From contig NC_019748.1 in NCBI RefSeq assembly GCF_000317575.1, forward strand, positions 310,001 through 374,000: a DNA stretch of 64,000 nt, given 5' to 3'. This DNA is from Stanieria cyanosphaera PCC 7437. GTDB lineage: Bacteria > Cyanobacteriota > Cyanobacteriia > Cyanobacteriales > Xenococcaceae. Every line of letters begins with the position of its first letter. The first letter of the stretch is position 1. The notes beneath the pieces were generated by a model, which was not told where the DNA came from, did not search any database, and saw only the letters and a program-made list of their open reading frames with translations. Shown piece after piece: positions 53,253 through 61,896 of the stretch. The position numbers and the translations under genes are program-made.

Positions 53253-54185
53253 TTATGTAGTTGATAAAGAATAAATTTGCCCATCTATTAGCAGTCTAGT
53301 AATTCCTTTGGCTTGTAAATAATGAGAGGTTTTTTGTAACATTCGACCATCAGGAACTTTAATTACACGTTCTCTGCGATGAGAAAATCGTCTTGCCACA
53401 CGGTGGTTATCAAATATAGGTAAAGTTTGTTGTTGAAATTCTTCTTTGGGAATTTTACCCAAATCTGCAAAATTTTCTAGAGGTCTAGCAATTAATTCTG
53501 CCGAGCGATCAACTACAATGTAGCAAATTTTAGGAAAAGAAGCTGCTGACAAAGGTAAGATTTTGATTTTAGCATTTCCAGAGTTGGCATAAGGATAGCT
53601 AATTTGTCTTTCTGTTTCTGTTTCGCTTTCCCAATCCTCTTCGTCATCTTCTAAGTCATCGTCTTCATCTTCCAAGTCGTCAAGGTCGGCAATATCATCT
53701 CCGAACATTTCACCTAAAGCTATCATGTTTGCATCATCAATTTCTTGTTCGAGTTCTGATACCTGATTGGTCGGTGTGGACAATTTTTCTACATCAAGAT
53801 TATCAAACTTATCTTGCCGAGCAATTGAAAAATCTGTTTCCTCAGCAGTAGCTGAAATTTTAATGGGTGGCTTTTCTAGCTCAATTGTTTCAGAATGATT
53901 AATAATAGGTAAATTTTTTTGAGTCTGATCTGGTTTAGTTTGTTGATCTAGCTCGATTGGAATTTGCTCTTGAAGAAAATCAGTTTTGCCGGGAGTGCGA
54001 GCCAAACGTTTTTGTTGAATTAAATCTTCATACTCGGTAGCAGAAAGATTATTTTTGAGAAAACGGCTAATAGTTGAACTACTGACACCGTAACGAGTAG
54101 CTAAAGTTGAGGTTGTCGCTTCCGAATGGCGGTACAAATTTAAAATTTCTTGTTTATCTTCTTTGGTCAATTTTTTCGGACTCAT
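53253..54185 (-). CDS. HTH protein with acidic linker, cyanobacterial-conserved C-terminus
   Basis: A 310-residue protein. The N-terminus (about 1-65) is a transposase-type helix-turn-helix (KEDKQEILNLYRHSEATTST, RYGVSSSTISRFL). Residues 66-155 form a polar low-complexity linker, then a very acidic patch (DLEDEDDDLEDDEEDWESE) near 170-190. The last 110 residues form a separate folded domain (ILPLSAASFPKICYIVVDRS, IARPLENFADLGKIP, LLIDGQIYSLST) that looks conserved and probably functional. The HTH is likely derived from a transposase and recruited for regulation, which is inference. carA lies divergently, 209 bases away. Confidence 0.78.
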   Translation of the reverse strand: MSPKKLTKEDKQEILNLYRHSEATTSTLATRYGVSSSTISRFLKNNLSATEYEDLIQQKRLARTPGKTDFLQEQIPIELDQQTKPDQTQKNLPIINHSETIELEKPPIKISATAEETDFSIARQDKFDNLDVEKLSTPTNQVSELEQEIDDANMIALGEMFGDDIADLDDLEDEDDDLEDDEEDWESETETERQISYPYANSGNAKIKILPLSAASFPKICYIVVDRSAELIARPLENFADLGKIPKEEFQQQTLPIFDNHRVARRFSHRRERVIKVPDGRMLQKTSHYLQAKGITRLLIDGQIYSLSTT

Positions 54186-54394
54186 ACTACCTCAACCGAT
54201 CCGTTTAACTCTTTGGGATTAAGCTCATCTTATAGTGTATCTTGCTAAATCTCCAATCGTAACAGGAACTACAATAAATATTTAATTGCTTTTGGCAATC
54301 AAAAAAAAGCTTATTTTTTCTGGAATAGTTTTTAGCCTTGAGTAAATAACTGATAAAGTATTTTTTGAAAAAGCAAAATACTAATAGTACCGCT

Positions 54395-55528
54395 ATGCCA
54401 AGAGTTGATGCTCCCCCTGCCCTACTTGTACTAGCTGACGGTAGTTATTATCATGGTTTGTCGTTTGGTGCCAAAGGAACTACAGTAGGTGAAGTTGTCT
54501 TTAACACCGGAATGACTGGATATCAAGAAGTCTTGACAGATCCAAGTTACTGTGGTCAAATTGTTACCTTTACTTATCCTGAATTAGGAAATACTGGAGT
54601 TAATCCAGAAGATGAAGAATCGGATTATCCTCAAGTTAAAGGCGCGATCGCTCGTAATATAACTTATCGTCCTAGTAATTGGCGTTCTACCAAGTCTTTA
54701 CCAGATTATCTTACAGAGCATAACATACCTGGTATTTATAGTATTGATACTCGTGCTTTAACTCGTAAACTTCGTTCTGTTGGTGCTATGAACGGTGGTA
54801 TTTCAACAGAAATTCTCGACCCCGAAAAGTTATTACGTCTAGTCGAACAAGCACCCAGTATGGCGGGTTTAAATTTAGTCAAAGACGTTACAACTAAACA
54901 AGTATACGAATGGTCAGAGTCAACTACTCCCCACTGGGAATTTAGTCCAGCGAAAACTAAGCCAGATCAAGAACTTCTAACTGTAGTCGCCATAGATTTT
55001 GGGATTAAAAGAAATATTTTGCGTCGTTTAGCTAGCTATGGTTGTAGAGTTATTGTAGTCCCTGCTAATACTTCCCCAGAAGAGATTCTTGCTTACAATC
55101 CTGATGGTGTGTTTCTCTCTAATGGGCCTGGCGATCCTGCTGCTAATTTGGAAGGAATTGAGACTACTAAACAGTTATTAAAGGCAGGATTACCTACCTT
55201 TGGTATTTGTATGGGACATCAAATTCTCGGTTTGTCTCTAGGTGCAGAAACATTTAAACTTAAATTTGGTCATCGAGGATTAAATCAACCAGCAGGACTT
55301 AAACAGCAAGTAGAAATTACTAGTCAAAATCATGGTTTTGCTCTTGCTGTCGAATCACTTAATCCAGAAGTGGAAATTACTCACCTAAATCTTAATGACC
55401 AAACTATAGCAGGATTAAAACATAAATCTTTACCTTTCTTCTCAGTACAATATCATCCCGAAGCAAGTCCTGGTCCTCATGATGCAGATTATTTGTTTGA
55501 GGAGTTTGTTAAGTTGATGAGAAATTAA
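54395..55528 (+). CDS. carA: Carbamoyl-phosphate synthase small subunit
   Basis: Glutaminase subunit that releases ammonia from glutamine for carbamoyl phosphate, feeding pyrimidine and arginine synthesis. The class-I amidotransferase core contains the nucleophile [14 protein letters not shown] near residue 265 and the His/Glu pair [12 protein letters not shown] near 360, with LSNGPGDPA before. The N-terminal CarA domain shows [21 protein letters not shown] chose ATG 54395 ([16 protein letters not shown]), which matches the family; an in-frame TTG ten codons upstream is possible. carB is not adjacent. A hairpin follows the stop at 55553-55575. Confidence 0.96.
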   Translation: MPRVDAPPALLVLADGSYYHGLSFGAKGTTVGEVVFNTGMTGYQEVLTDPSYCGQIVTFTYPELGNTGVNPEDEESDYPQVKGAIARNITYRPSNWRSTKSLPDYLTEHNIPGIYSIDTRALTRKLRSVGAMNGGISTEILDPEKLLRLVEQAPSMAGLNLVKDVTTKQVYEWSESTTPHWEFSPAKTKPDQELLTVVAIDFGIKRNILRRLASYGCRVIVVPANTSPEEILAYNPDGVFLSNGPGDPAANLEGIETTKQLLKAGLPTFGICMGHQILGLSLGAETFKLKFGHRGLNQPAGLKQQVEITSQNHGFALAVESLNPEVEITHLNLNDQTIAGLKHKSLPFFSVQYHPEASPGPHDADYLFEEFVKLMRN

Positions 55529-55552
55529 GTATTACTTAAGTATTAGATTAAG

Positions 55553-55575
55553 GGTGCATTCTGAGAGAATGCACC
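55553..55575 (+). terminator. Hairpin after carA
   Basis: A perfect 10-bp stem (GGTGCATTCT paired with AGAATGCACC) with a GAG loop, 25 bases after the carA stop, followed by a weakly T-rich tract. Strong stem, moderate terminator. Confidence 0.65.
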
Positions 55576-55899
55576 TGATTGAATTTTAATTCTTCTGCTG
55601 CTTATTGTTTCAGATTCAAGTAGTTGTAATTATTATTTTTTAAATTAATAAAAGTTTTTTTTAAGTGAATTTACTGAATAAAAATTTAACTTAAATATTT
55701 AAAATTTAAACTTTTCCAACAGTTAAAATCTTACTAATAACTACATAGAAACACTTTTAACTAAAGAATCAGTGATTTACGTTGTTGGCATTCTCAACTT
55801 CTAGGTTGATAATTATCTAAAAGGCTAATTTTTAAATTTATCATAAAGTCGATTTGTCATGGCTTCACTAAATCTTTAGTTTTTTATTGTCTTAAAATT
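55576..55899. other. AT-rich promoter region of the response regulator
   Basis: About 320 bases, very AT-rich, between carA and the response regulator. I see no ORF. The last hundred bases must hold the promoter, but no box stands out. Confidence 0.45.
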
Positions 55900-56598
55900 A
55901 TGAATATGGGCTCTGCCAAAATTCTTGTTGTAGACGACGATCCTGCAATCCGTAACTTAATCATACGTTTTCTTACTCAGAAAAACTATCAGGTTGAATC
56001 TGCCGACGATGGACAATCAGCATTGAAAATGTTTGAGCAGTTTAATCCAGATTTAGTTATTTTGGATGTTAACTTACCTGATGCTTTGGGCTACAATCTT
56101 TGTGAAGATATGCAGGGAAGAACAGATGTTTTTATTCTGATGCTCACTAGTCGTGCTGATGCTTCGGATAAAAAAGAAGGTTTTCTTAAAGGTGCAGATG
56201 ATTATTTAACTAAACCTTTTGACCTACAAGAGTTGGAATATCGAGTTAAAGCAATTCTTAAACGTCAGCGTACTGTTACAACCTCAGAGAAACAACCAAT
56301 AGTTTATAATAATCTTTTGATCGATCCTGTGCGTCGAGAAGTAAAAATCAATGACAGTTTAATTCTTTTAACGGCATTAGAATTTGATTTACTTCATTTT
56401 TTAGCTAGTCGTCCTGGTCGTGTATGGCGAAGAGAAGAACTAATTCAAAATGTTTGGGATTATGAATATGTTGGAGATCAACGAGTCGTTGATGTTCATA
56501 TTGGTCAAATTCGCAAAAAAATCGAATTAGATCTTTCAGAACCTTGTTTTATTCAAACAGTAAGAGGAGTTGGCTATAAATTTGAAGTAGGGGCATAA
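55900..56598 (+). CDS. OmpR-family response regulator
   Basis: A 232-residue transcription factor with a receiver domain (5-118: ILVVDDDPAIRNLI, phosphorylated Asp in LVILDVNLPDA, MLTSRADASDK, Lys in YLTKPFDL) and a winged-helix DNA-binding domain (about 135-230: LTALEFDLLHFLASRPGRVW, RVVDVHIGQIRKKI, FIQTVRGVGYKFE). All receiver residues needed for phosphorylation are present. The sequence is not clearly RpaA, RpaB or another named cyanobacterial regulator. There is no kinase gene beside it, so its partner is unknown. The start has a second ATG at codon 3. Confidence 0.93.
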   Translation: MNMGSAKILVVDDDPAIRNLIIRFLTQKNYQVESADDGQSALKMFEQFNPDLVILDVNLPDALGYNLCEDMQGRTDVFILMLTSRADASDKKEGFLKGADDYLTKPFDLQELEYRVKAILKRQRTVTTSEKQPIVYNNLLIDPVRREVKINDSLILLTALEFDLLHFLASRPGRVWRREELIQNVWDYEYVGDQRVVDVHIGQIRKKIELDLSEPCFIQTVRGVGYKFEVGA

Positions 56599-56721
56599 TT
56601 TGCCTAGTTAAAAGTTTAATTATTTCGCTAAACTTAGTTGGCTTTAGGATGCTTGTTTTGAAGTTTTACGTAGAAAAATTTAGCTTCTAAAACCTAAGAG
56701 TTTGAATACAGTTATTAATTA

Positions 56722-56770
56722 AAAAAAGTTAAAAACTCGGCGATCGCTTGATAATTTTGCCAAGCCGAGG
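56722..56770 (-). terminator. tatA terminator
   Basis: On the minus strand CTCGGCTTG pairs with CAAG...GCCGAG and is followed by TTTTTAACTTTTTTT, about 90 bases downstream of tatA. The stem contains a HIP1 octamer. Confidence 0.7.
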
Positions 56771-56856
56771 TGTATTGTTATTTCTACTTGAATCAATTTA
56801 ATTTAAAGGTAAGATTACCTTACTAATTTCAACCAATACTTTTTTAGAAATTTATT

Positions 56857-57132
56857 TTATTCGGATTCACTAGAAGATTTTTCAACTTCTCGTTCTACTG
56901 CCATTTCCGTTTTGCTACTACCCTCTAATTTTGCACTCATTTTAACGGAATCTTCTATTTGTTGAGCTTCTCGCTTAAATTCATTTTCAAATTCTTTTGA
57001 TGCATCCTGAAAACCACGAATTGCTTTACCAAGACTACGACCAATCTCTGGTAATTTTTTGGGACCAAAAACTAATAAAGCTACTACTAAAATTAAAGCC
57101 ATTTCTGGTAAACCAATGCCAAAAATATTCAT
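56857..57132 (-). CDS. tatA: Sec-independent translocase subunit TatA
   Basis: Pore-forming subunit of the twin-arginine translocase, exporting folded proteins across the thylakoid and plasma membranes. The 91-residue protein has the single N-terminal membrane helix (GLPEMALILVVALLVFGPKK, residues 7-26), the FGPKKLPEIGRSLGKAIRGF hinge and amphipathic helix, and a charged Glu/Lys/Ser tail. This layout is TatA/Hcf106-type. No tatB or tatC lies beside it, which is common in cyanobacteria. It precedes psbH by strand order but both have separate terminators. Confidence 0.93.
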   Translation of the reverse strand: MNIFGIGLPEMALILVVALLVFGPKKLPEIGRSLGKAIRGFQDASKEFENEFKREAQQIEDSVKMSAKLEGSSKTEMAVEREVEKSSSESE

Positions 57133-57171
57133 AATAATCGTCTCTGTTACGCTTCAATTTTTATTATTACC

Positions 57172-57196
57172 GAAAAAAAACCCCGAATTACGGGGA
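57172..57196 (-). terminator. psbH terminator
   Basis: On the minus strand CCCCGTA and its partner (CCCCG with CGGGG, five to seven pairs) are followed by a run of eight T residues, 35 bases after psbH. It separates psbH from tatA. Confidence 0.85.
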
Positions 57197-57230
57197 TTAC
57201 TTGTTTGTTCATGAATTAGTTGAATGGAAA

Positions 57231-57434
57231 CTATCTACCTAAACTAGTCCAATCTACATCTATTCCTTCTAATAATAATGAAGAGTTATAAAGTTGCAAA
57301 ATAATTAAAAGAAAAACGAAAAATAAGAGCATAAAAACTCCCATTAAAGGAGTTGTACCCCAACCGGGAGCAACTTTACCATATTCTGAGTTTAAAGGTT
57401 TGAGAATATCTCCCAAACGAGTACGTTGTGCCAT
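57231..57434 (-). CDS. psbH: Photosystem II protein H
   Basis: Small core subunit of photosystem II near CP47, needed for assembly and repair. The 67-residue protein has a conserved soluble N-terminus ([20 protein letters not shown]), one transmembrane helix ([19 protein letters not shown], about 29-48) and a short lumenal end. Length and sequence are as in other cyanobacteria. It is transcribed divergently from psbN, 83 bases away, as in many cyanobacterial and plastid genomes, and has its own terminator. Confidence 0.97.
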   Translation of the reverse strand: MAQRTRLGDILKPLNSEYGKVAPGWGTTPLMGVFMLLFFVFLLIILQLYNSSLLLEGIDVDWTSLGR

Positions 57435-57517
57435 AGTTCACCAGTAGTATGTCTTAGATAATTTTTGTAATCTTCTGTAATATTATAAAGGAAGAGTTAT
57501 CATAATTTATCTAGCTT

Positions 57518-57649
57518 ATGGAACCCGCAATAGTTCTTAGCATCAGTATTGGTGCAATCTTAATTATCATTACTGGTTTTTCTATTTATACTGCTTTTGG
57601 GCCACCTTCAGCAGAGTTAAACGATCCTTTTGAGGATCATGAAGATTAA
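57518..57649 (+). CDS. psbN: PsbN photosystem II assembly protein
   Basis: A 43-residue single-span thylakoid protein needed for assembly or repair of photosystem II but not part of the mature complex. The sequence MEPAIVLSISIGAILIIITG, then YTAFGPPSAELNDPFEDHED, matches the family fully, with the conserved GPPS-x-x-L-x-DPF end. It is divergent from psbH, the standard arrangement. Confidence 0.96.
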   Translation: MEPAIVLSISIGAILIIITGFSIYTAFGPPSAELNDPFEDHED

Positions 57650-58065
57650 AATTAGCTATAAGTAAAACTAATAATCAAACTGGAGCTTTAGGAGATTAAT
57701 CTTTTTGTCCTAATTGGTTATTAGTTAGATCAAGCTTGCTTGGAAAGCAAAAGTTTTACAGATGGTTGATTAGCAAATATATTAATTAGAGTTTACGAGC
57801 GATCGCGATCATTGTTATGGTGTCTACCAATCCTTACAATTATATTTTTTGATTTGTAAGTATTAGTTTGGAATAATCTAATCAAATCAGCCAGACACAA
57901 TATTGAGGTAGACAATAGAATGATCTTGTATTTTATACAAATTGCTCGCGTTAAAATTCTAAACTAACAATCTCTTTTGCTAGTTGATGACAAACAGGTA
58001 TGTTACTTAAAGGCAATTTGTCACCGCCACACCATTAGTAACGGTTAATTTGAAGCAAGCAAAAT
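57650..58065. other. Intergenic region between psbN and the rbc operon end
   Basis: About 400 bases, no ORF supported on either strand. Convergent transcripts from psbN and rbcS end here. A HIP1-like GCGATCGCGATC occurs near 57799. The only terminator seen is that of rbcS. Confidence 0.5.
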
Positions 58066-58102
58066 ATAAAACGGCGTGTAAATCTAATCAGATTATCACG
58101 CC
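58066..58102 (-). terminator. rbcLXS operon terminator
   Basis: On the minus strand GGCGTG pairs with CACGCC, with a second inner stem AATCTGATT-like, followed by GTTTTATATTTT, 30 bases after rbcS. It ends the Rubisco operon. Confidence 0.75.
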
Positions 58103-58131
58103 ATTTCAGAAATATTTAGACTATTTCCAAT

Positions 58132-58467
58132 TTAGTAACGACTAGAATTTGGTTTGTAAACAATAAAGCTAACAGTCTGACATTGCTTAATGTTGTCAAA
58201 ACCAACTACGCGGATGTAGCAATCAGAATATTCAGAGCGACATTCTCTAACTTCATTAAGTACATCTTGAGCGTTTCTAGCATCAAACAAAGGTAATTTC
58301 CACAAAGTCCAGTGGTGAAGTTCAGGAGTAGGCTCTTTTTCAAACTCAACTCCAGGAATAAAACCTTGCTCGAGCATATAATCGATTTGTTTGGCGATTT
58401 GCTGATCGGTTAAAGGAGGTAAATAAGAAAGGGTTTCGTAACGACGCTCTTTTGGTAATGTTTTCAT
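58132..58467 (-). CDS. rbcS: Rubisco small subunit
   Basis: Small subunit of form-IB Rubisco; eight copies cap the large-subunit octamer. The 111-residue protein has the standard length for cyanobacteria and the conserved regions [19 protein letters not shown] near the start, [40 protein letters not shown] and [18 protein letters not shown]. It is the third gene of rbcL-rbcX-rbcS, 19 bases after rbcX. Confidence 0.99.
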   Translation of the reverse strand: MKTLPKERRYETLSYLPPLTDQQIAKQIDYMLEQGFIPGVEFEKEPTPELHHWTLWKLPLFDARNAQDVLNEVRECRSEYSDCYIRVVGFDNIKQCQTVSFIVYKPNSSRY

Positions 58468-58486
58468 CTGCTTATTTTCCTATATG

Positions 58487-58963
58487 TCAAATATTTGTTT
58501 GATTAGAAGAATCATCCACATTAAACTCTGACGAGATTTCACTATCTGAGTTTGGCTCAGGATAAGCTTCCTGAGAGGTTGGTTCTGAATCAGTGCTTTC
58601 TGGATGAGTTGTAGAACTTGAGGTTTGGGACTTAGTAAGGCGTTCCAACAATTTACGACGGTGTTCTACATTAGCTTGCACAATTCCTGTACGCACCATT
58701 TCAGGAAGAAAATCTAACACTTGTTGCGCTATTTCTTCTCTCACTATGAGAATTCGCAGTAATAACTCCTTATTCTCTGACATTAACCCATCGAGATAAG
58801 CTTCCCCATCTTGAAGTTTGGTGCGATCGCTATAGTGACTTAACCAAATTGCTTGATTAGGATTTGTTTCTGAGAGTTGGCTGATAATTGTACGTACTGC
58901 TTGATAAGTGAGGTAACTTTGAAGAACTTTAGCCGTATCTTTCGCAATTTGTTTGGGATACAT
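58487..58963 (-). CDS. rbcX: Rubisco assembly chaperone RbcX
   Basis: Homodimeric chaperone that binds the C-terminal tail of RbcL and stabilises folded dimers until the octamer forms. The helical core (about 1-110) has the family sequence AKVLQSYLTYQAVRTIISQL and PEMVRTGIVQANVEHRRKLL. The tail after about residue 115 (Ser/Thr/Glu-rich, 40 residues) is low-complexity and makes the protein longer than the usual 130-140. It lies between rbcL and rbcS in one operon; a large intercistronic hairpin lies between rbcL and rbcX. Confidence 0.96.
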   Translation of the reverse strand: MYPKQIAKDTAKVLQSYLTYQAVRTIISQLSETNPNQAIWLSHYSDRTKLQDGEAYLDGLMSENKELLLRILIVREEIAQQVLDFLPEMVRTGIVQANVEHRRKLLERLTKSQTSSSTTHPESTDSEPTSQEAYPEPNSDSEISSEFNVDDSSNQTNI

Positions 58964-58981
58964 TAATACTTACCTGTCCCG

Positions 58982-59045
58982 ATTCAGTTATTGAGAGAAC
59001 AGCTACCAAGTTTTTTTATTTGTAACTGTTCGCTATTAACTGAAT
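58982..59045 (-). promoter_or_regulatory. Intercistronic inverted repeat between rbcL and rbcX
   Basis: On the minus strand ATTCAGTTA begins at the last base of the rbcL stop and pairs with TAACTGAAT 46 bases later. An inner GAACAG/CTGTTC pair continues the stem. The structure spans nearly the whole gap and ends near the rbcX start. It could protect the rbcL 3' end or cause partial termination, giving excess rbcL over rbcX. No good T tract follows. Confidence 0.55.
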
Positions 59046-60463
59046 TAAAGAGTATCCATAGCCTCAAATTCAAATTTGATTTCTTTCCACAATTCGCAAG
59101 CAGCAGCTAATTCAGGACTCCAACGGCAAGCTTCACGAATAACATCGTTACCTTCACGAGCTAAAGAACGACCTTCATTACGAGCTTGAACACAAGCTTC
59201 TAAAGCTACACGGTTAGCTGTTGCACCAGGAGCATTACCCCAGGGGTGTCCGAGAGTACCACCACCGAACTGTAAGCAGGAATCATCACCAAAGATTTCT
59301 ACTAAAGCAGGCATATGCCATACGTGAATACCACCAGAAGCTACAGGCATAGTTCCAGGCATAGAAGCATAATCTTGAGTGAAGAAAATACCGCGAGAAC
59401 GATCTTCTTCTACATAGTCTTCGCGCATTAAGTCAACGAAGCCCATCGTGATACCACGTTCACCTTCTAATTTACCAACTACAGTACCAGAGTGTAAGTG
59501 GTCACCACCAGATAAACGTAAGCACTTAGCCAAAACGCGGAAGTGAATACCATGATTCTTTTGACGGTCGATTACTGCGTGCATTGCACGGTGAATGTGA
59601 AGTAATAAACCGTTGTCACGACAGTATTTAGCCAGAGTAGTGTTAGCAGTAAAACCACCAGTTAAAAAGTCATGCATGATGATAGGTGTGCCGATTTCTT
59701 TAGCGAATTCAGCGCGTTTCATCATTTCTTCACAAGTACCAGCAGTAACGTTGAGGTAATGACCTTTAATTTCGTTAGTTTCTGCTTGAGATTTTTCAAT
59801 CGCTTCTTGAACGAAGAGGAAGCGATCGCGCCAACGCATAAAAGGCTGAGAGTTAATGTTTTCGTCGTCTTTAGTGAAGTCTAAACCGCCACGAAGACAT
59901 TCGTAAACTGCACGACCGTAGTTTTTAGCAGACAAACCTAATTTAGGTTTAATGGTACAACCCAACAGAGGACGACCGTATTTGTTTAATTTATCTCTCT
60001 CAACAGTAATACCGTGAGGAGGTCCTTGGAAAGTTTTAATTAAAGCAACAGGAAAACGAATATCCTCTAAACGTAAAGCACGTAGAGCTTTAAATCCAAA
60101 AACGTTACCTACTAAAGAGGTCAAAACGTTAGTAACAGAACCTTCTTCAAACAAATCAAGAGGATAAGCGATGAAAGCAAAATATTGATTATCTTCGCCT
60201 GGAACTGGCTCTAGATCGTAGCAGCGACCTTTATAGCGGTCTAGATCAGTTAATCCGTCAGTCCAAACGGTTGTCCAAGTACCAGTAGAAGATTCAGCAG
60301 CTACCGCAGCACCAGCTTCTTCTGGAGGAACACCAGGCTGAGGGGTCATACGGAAACAAGCTAGCAGATCGGTATCCTTGGGTGTGTAGTCTGGGGTGTA
60401 GTAGGTTAGGCGATAATCTTGTACACCAGCTTTAAACCCACTAGATGATTTGGTTTGTACCAT
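59045..60463 (-). CDS. rbcL: Rubisco large subunit
   Basis: Form-IB catalytic subunit of ribulose-1,5-bisphosphate carboxylase, housed in beta-carboxysomes. The 472-residue protein has normal length. The carbamylated Lys and metal ligands are in [17 protein letters not shown] near residue 200, the catalytic [20 protein letters not shown] just before, and the loop-6 region [12 protein letters not shown] near 330. The start follows GGAGG by ten bases. First gene of rbcL-rbcX-rbcS, with a 560-base leader upstream to ccmN. The close ccmN/ccmM cluster suggests coordinated carboxysome production. Confidence 0.99.
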   Translation of the reverse strand: MVQTKSSSGFKAGVQDYRLTYYTPDYTPKDTDLLACFRMTPQPGVPPEEAGAAVAAESSTGTWTTVWTDGLTDLDRYKGRCYDLEPVPGEDNQYFAFIAYPLDLFEEGSVTNVLTSLVGNVFGFKALRALRLEDIRFPVALIKTFQGPPHGITVERDKLNKYGRPLLGCTIKPKLGLSAKNYGRAVYECLRGGLDFTKDDENINSQPFMRWRDRFLFVQEAIEKSQAETNEIKGHYLNVTAGTCEEMMKRAEFAKEIGTPIIMHDFLTGGFTANTTLAKYCRDNGLLLHIHRAMHAVIDRQKNHGIHFRVLAKCLRLSGGDHLHSGTVVGKLEGERGITMGFVDLMREDYVEEDRSRGIFFTQDYASMPGTMPVASGGIHVWHMPALVEIFGDDSCLQFGGGTLGHPWGNAPGATANRVALEACVQARNEGRSLAREGNDVIREACRWSPELAAACELWKEIKFEFEAMDTL

Positions 60464-60880
60464 TGGGTCATTCCTCCATAAAAAAAATGCTTATTTTGCC
60501 CTCTGTTAGAGTCAATTTACTTGAACTCTTAAAAATAATTAGGGGAGAAAAATCTTTAAAAAGATATCTCGCTTGAAGAAAAATGTTGTTTGATAGTCAG
60601 TTTGACTATTTATCTTTTTCAAGTTTTAATCTTAACACAAATTTTAGCTTTGAAAATCAAATTTAACTCTATTTCTTAGCGATTTTGATTGTTATTTTTT
60701 TTAAGACATATTAGTTTGGCTGATGATTACTAATTGCCTTTTCTTTTTAATTAAGAAATATTAATTGACACACTTACCTTCTTCTGTCTCAGCAAGAGTG
60801 ATTCTGTCGTTATTTTAAGTATAAATACTTAATTTAGATCAAGTTTAAAATAATTATTTTTATTGGGTAAAAAACAAAAA
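60464..60880. other. rbcL upstream region
   Basis: About 420 bases between the ccmN terminator and rbcL. It contains a strong ribosome-binding site GGAGGAATGACC and AT-rich DNA where the promoter should lie (for example GATAAAT near 60610 on the minus strand). An LysR-type (RbcR/CcmR) site is expected here from other cyanobacteria, but I cannot fix one with confidence. No ORF is supported. Confidence 0.5.
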
Positions 60881-60882
60881 AA

Positions 60883-60927
60883 GAGCTTTTTTCGTCTAAA
60901 AAGAATAGACAAAGTCATAAAAAGCTC
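60883..60927 (-). terminator. ccm operon terminator after ccmN
   Basis: On the minus strand GAGCTTTTT pairs with AAAAAGCTC across a 20-base loop, followed by seven T residues, about 95 bases after ccmN. It insulates ccmN from rbcL. Confidence 0.8.
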
Positions 60928-61021
60928 AATATCTAATTTTAATTCTTAATACAAATTACCCAAATTACTTTGATTATTTAGCTAAATATTTGGACAACTC
61001 TCATAATAATTTTTTCAGAAA

Positions 61022-61753
61022 TTATTCAAGTTTTTTTGGTAAATTTTTTTTCCAAGCTTGTCCTTGAGGGAAAAGAGTTAATAACAATTGATTGATATAA
61101 ACTTGCCCCACCACTGAACTTTGATTAGGCTGAGTTTCTATCTGATGATTCTCTAAATCAATTTTTTCAAAACCATTTAATTCTGAAATTGAAACAGATG
61201 AGGATTCCTCAACTTGTTTTTCCTCTAATCCATTATTATTAACTATTGAGATTGAGGGCTGAGATTCTAAAGAAGTTTCTGCCCAAAAATCATCGGTTTC
61301 TAAAACAGTTGTATTTTCTTCAGTCGATAAATTCTGAGAATTTTCAGTTTCATCGAGTTGAGATAAATTTGTTGGCTCGGTTGCTTGATTTTCTTTGATT
61401 TGGCGGGATGTATCTCCAACTATAGAACCTGGAGTGATAACTGTCAGAGGTGCTACAGAAGTATTAAAAATAGTTGTTGCCGAACCGATACAAGCGTTAT
61501 TACCAATTATTCCAGTACCAATTATTAAAACTCCAGAGCCTAAAATTGCACCGCTTTTTATTTTCATTGAGCCTTGATAAGCATTGATAATTGCCCCCAT
61601 GCCAATACAAACTTCAGCTTCTATGACAATACTGCTATTTGGACCAGCTTGTAAAATGACTCCCGGAGCTATACTTGCAGTGGGATGAATTGTGACATCG
61701 CCACAAACACGAATATCTGAGTTACTGACAGGTTGCAGAGGTGGTAGGTACAT
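61022..61753 (-). CDS. ccmN: Carboxysome assembly protein CcmN
   Basis: Bridge between the CcmM-Rubisco core and the shell of beta-carboxysomes. Residues about 1-120 form a left-handed beta-helix of hexapeptides (MGAIINAYQGSMKIKSGAIL, IGTGIIGNNACIGSATT) that binds CcmM. A polar linker follows (about 125-210; Glu/Ser/Thr/Asn-rich), and the C-terminal 18-20 residues (VYINQLLLTLFPQGQAW) form the amphipathic encapsulation peptide that binds CcmK. The 243-residue length is larger than in Synechococcus because of the linker. It follows ccmM on the same strand by 143 bases; ccmO is not next to it. Confidence 0.96.
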   Translation of the reverse strand: MYLPPLQPVSNSDIRVCGDVTIHPTASIAPGVILQAGPNSSIVIEAEVCIGMGAIINAYQGSMKIKSGAILGSGVLIIGTGIIGNNACIGSATTIFNTSVAPLTVITPGSIVGDTSRQIKENQATEPTNLSQLDETENSQNLSTEENTTVLETDDFWAETSLESQPSISIVNNNGLEEKQVEESSSVSISELNGFEKIDLENHQIETQPNQSSVVGQVYINQLLLTLFPQGQAWKKNLPKKLE

Positions 61754-61781
61754 CTTTTTTCAATTACAAGAACTGGAAAAT

Positions 61782-61845
61782 AGGAACAGCCCTGATAGTT
61801 ATTGAGTTGTTAATTTTTAGTAAGTTACTATTAGTAGCTGTTCCT
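61782..61845 (-). promoter_or_regulatory. Inverted repeat between ccmM and ccmN
   Basis: AGGAACAGC (61782-61790) and GCTGTTCCT (61837-61845) form a 9-bp perfect stem over a 46-base AT-rich loop in the 143-base ccmM-ccmN gap. It may be an RNA processing or attenuating element that sets the CcmM:CcmN ratio. No T tract follows, so full termination is unlikely. Confidence 0.4.
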
Positions 61846-61896
61846 TGTTCTACAGGTACAATCGCAACCTGAATCCTAACTTTAATCTACAATCTA

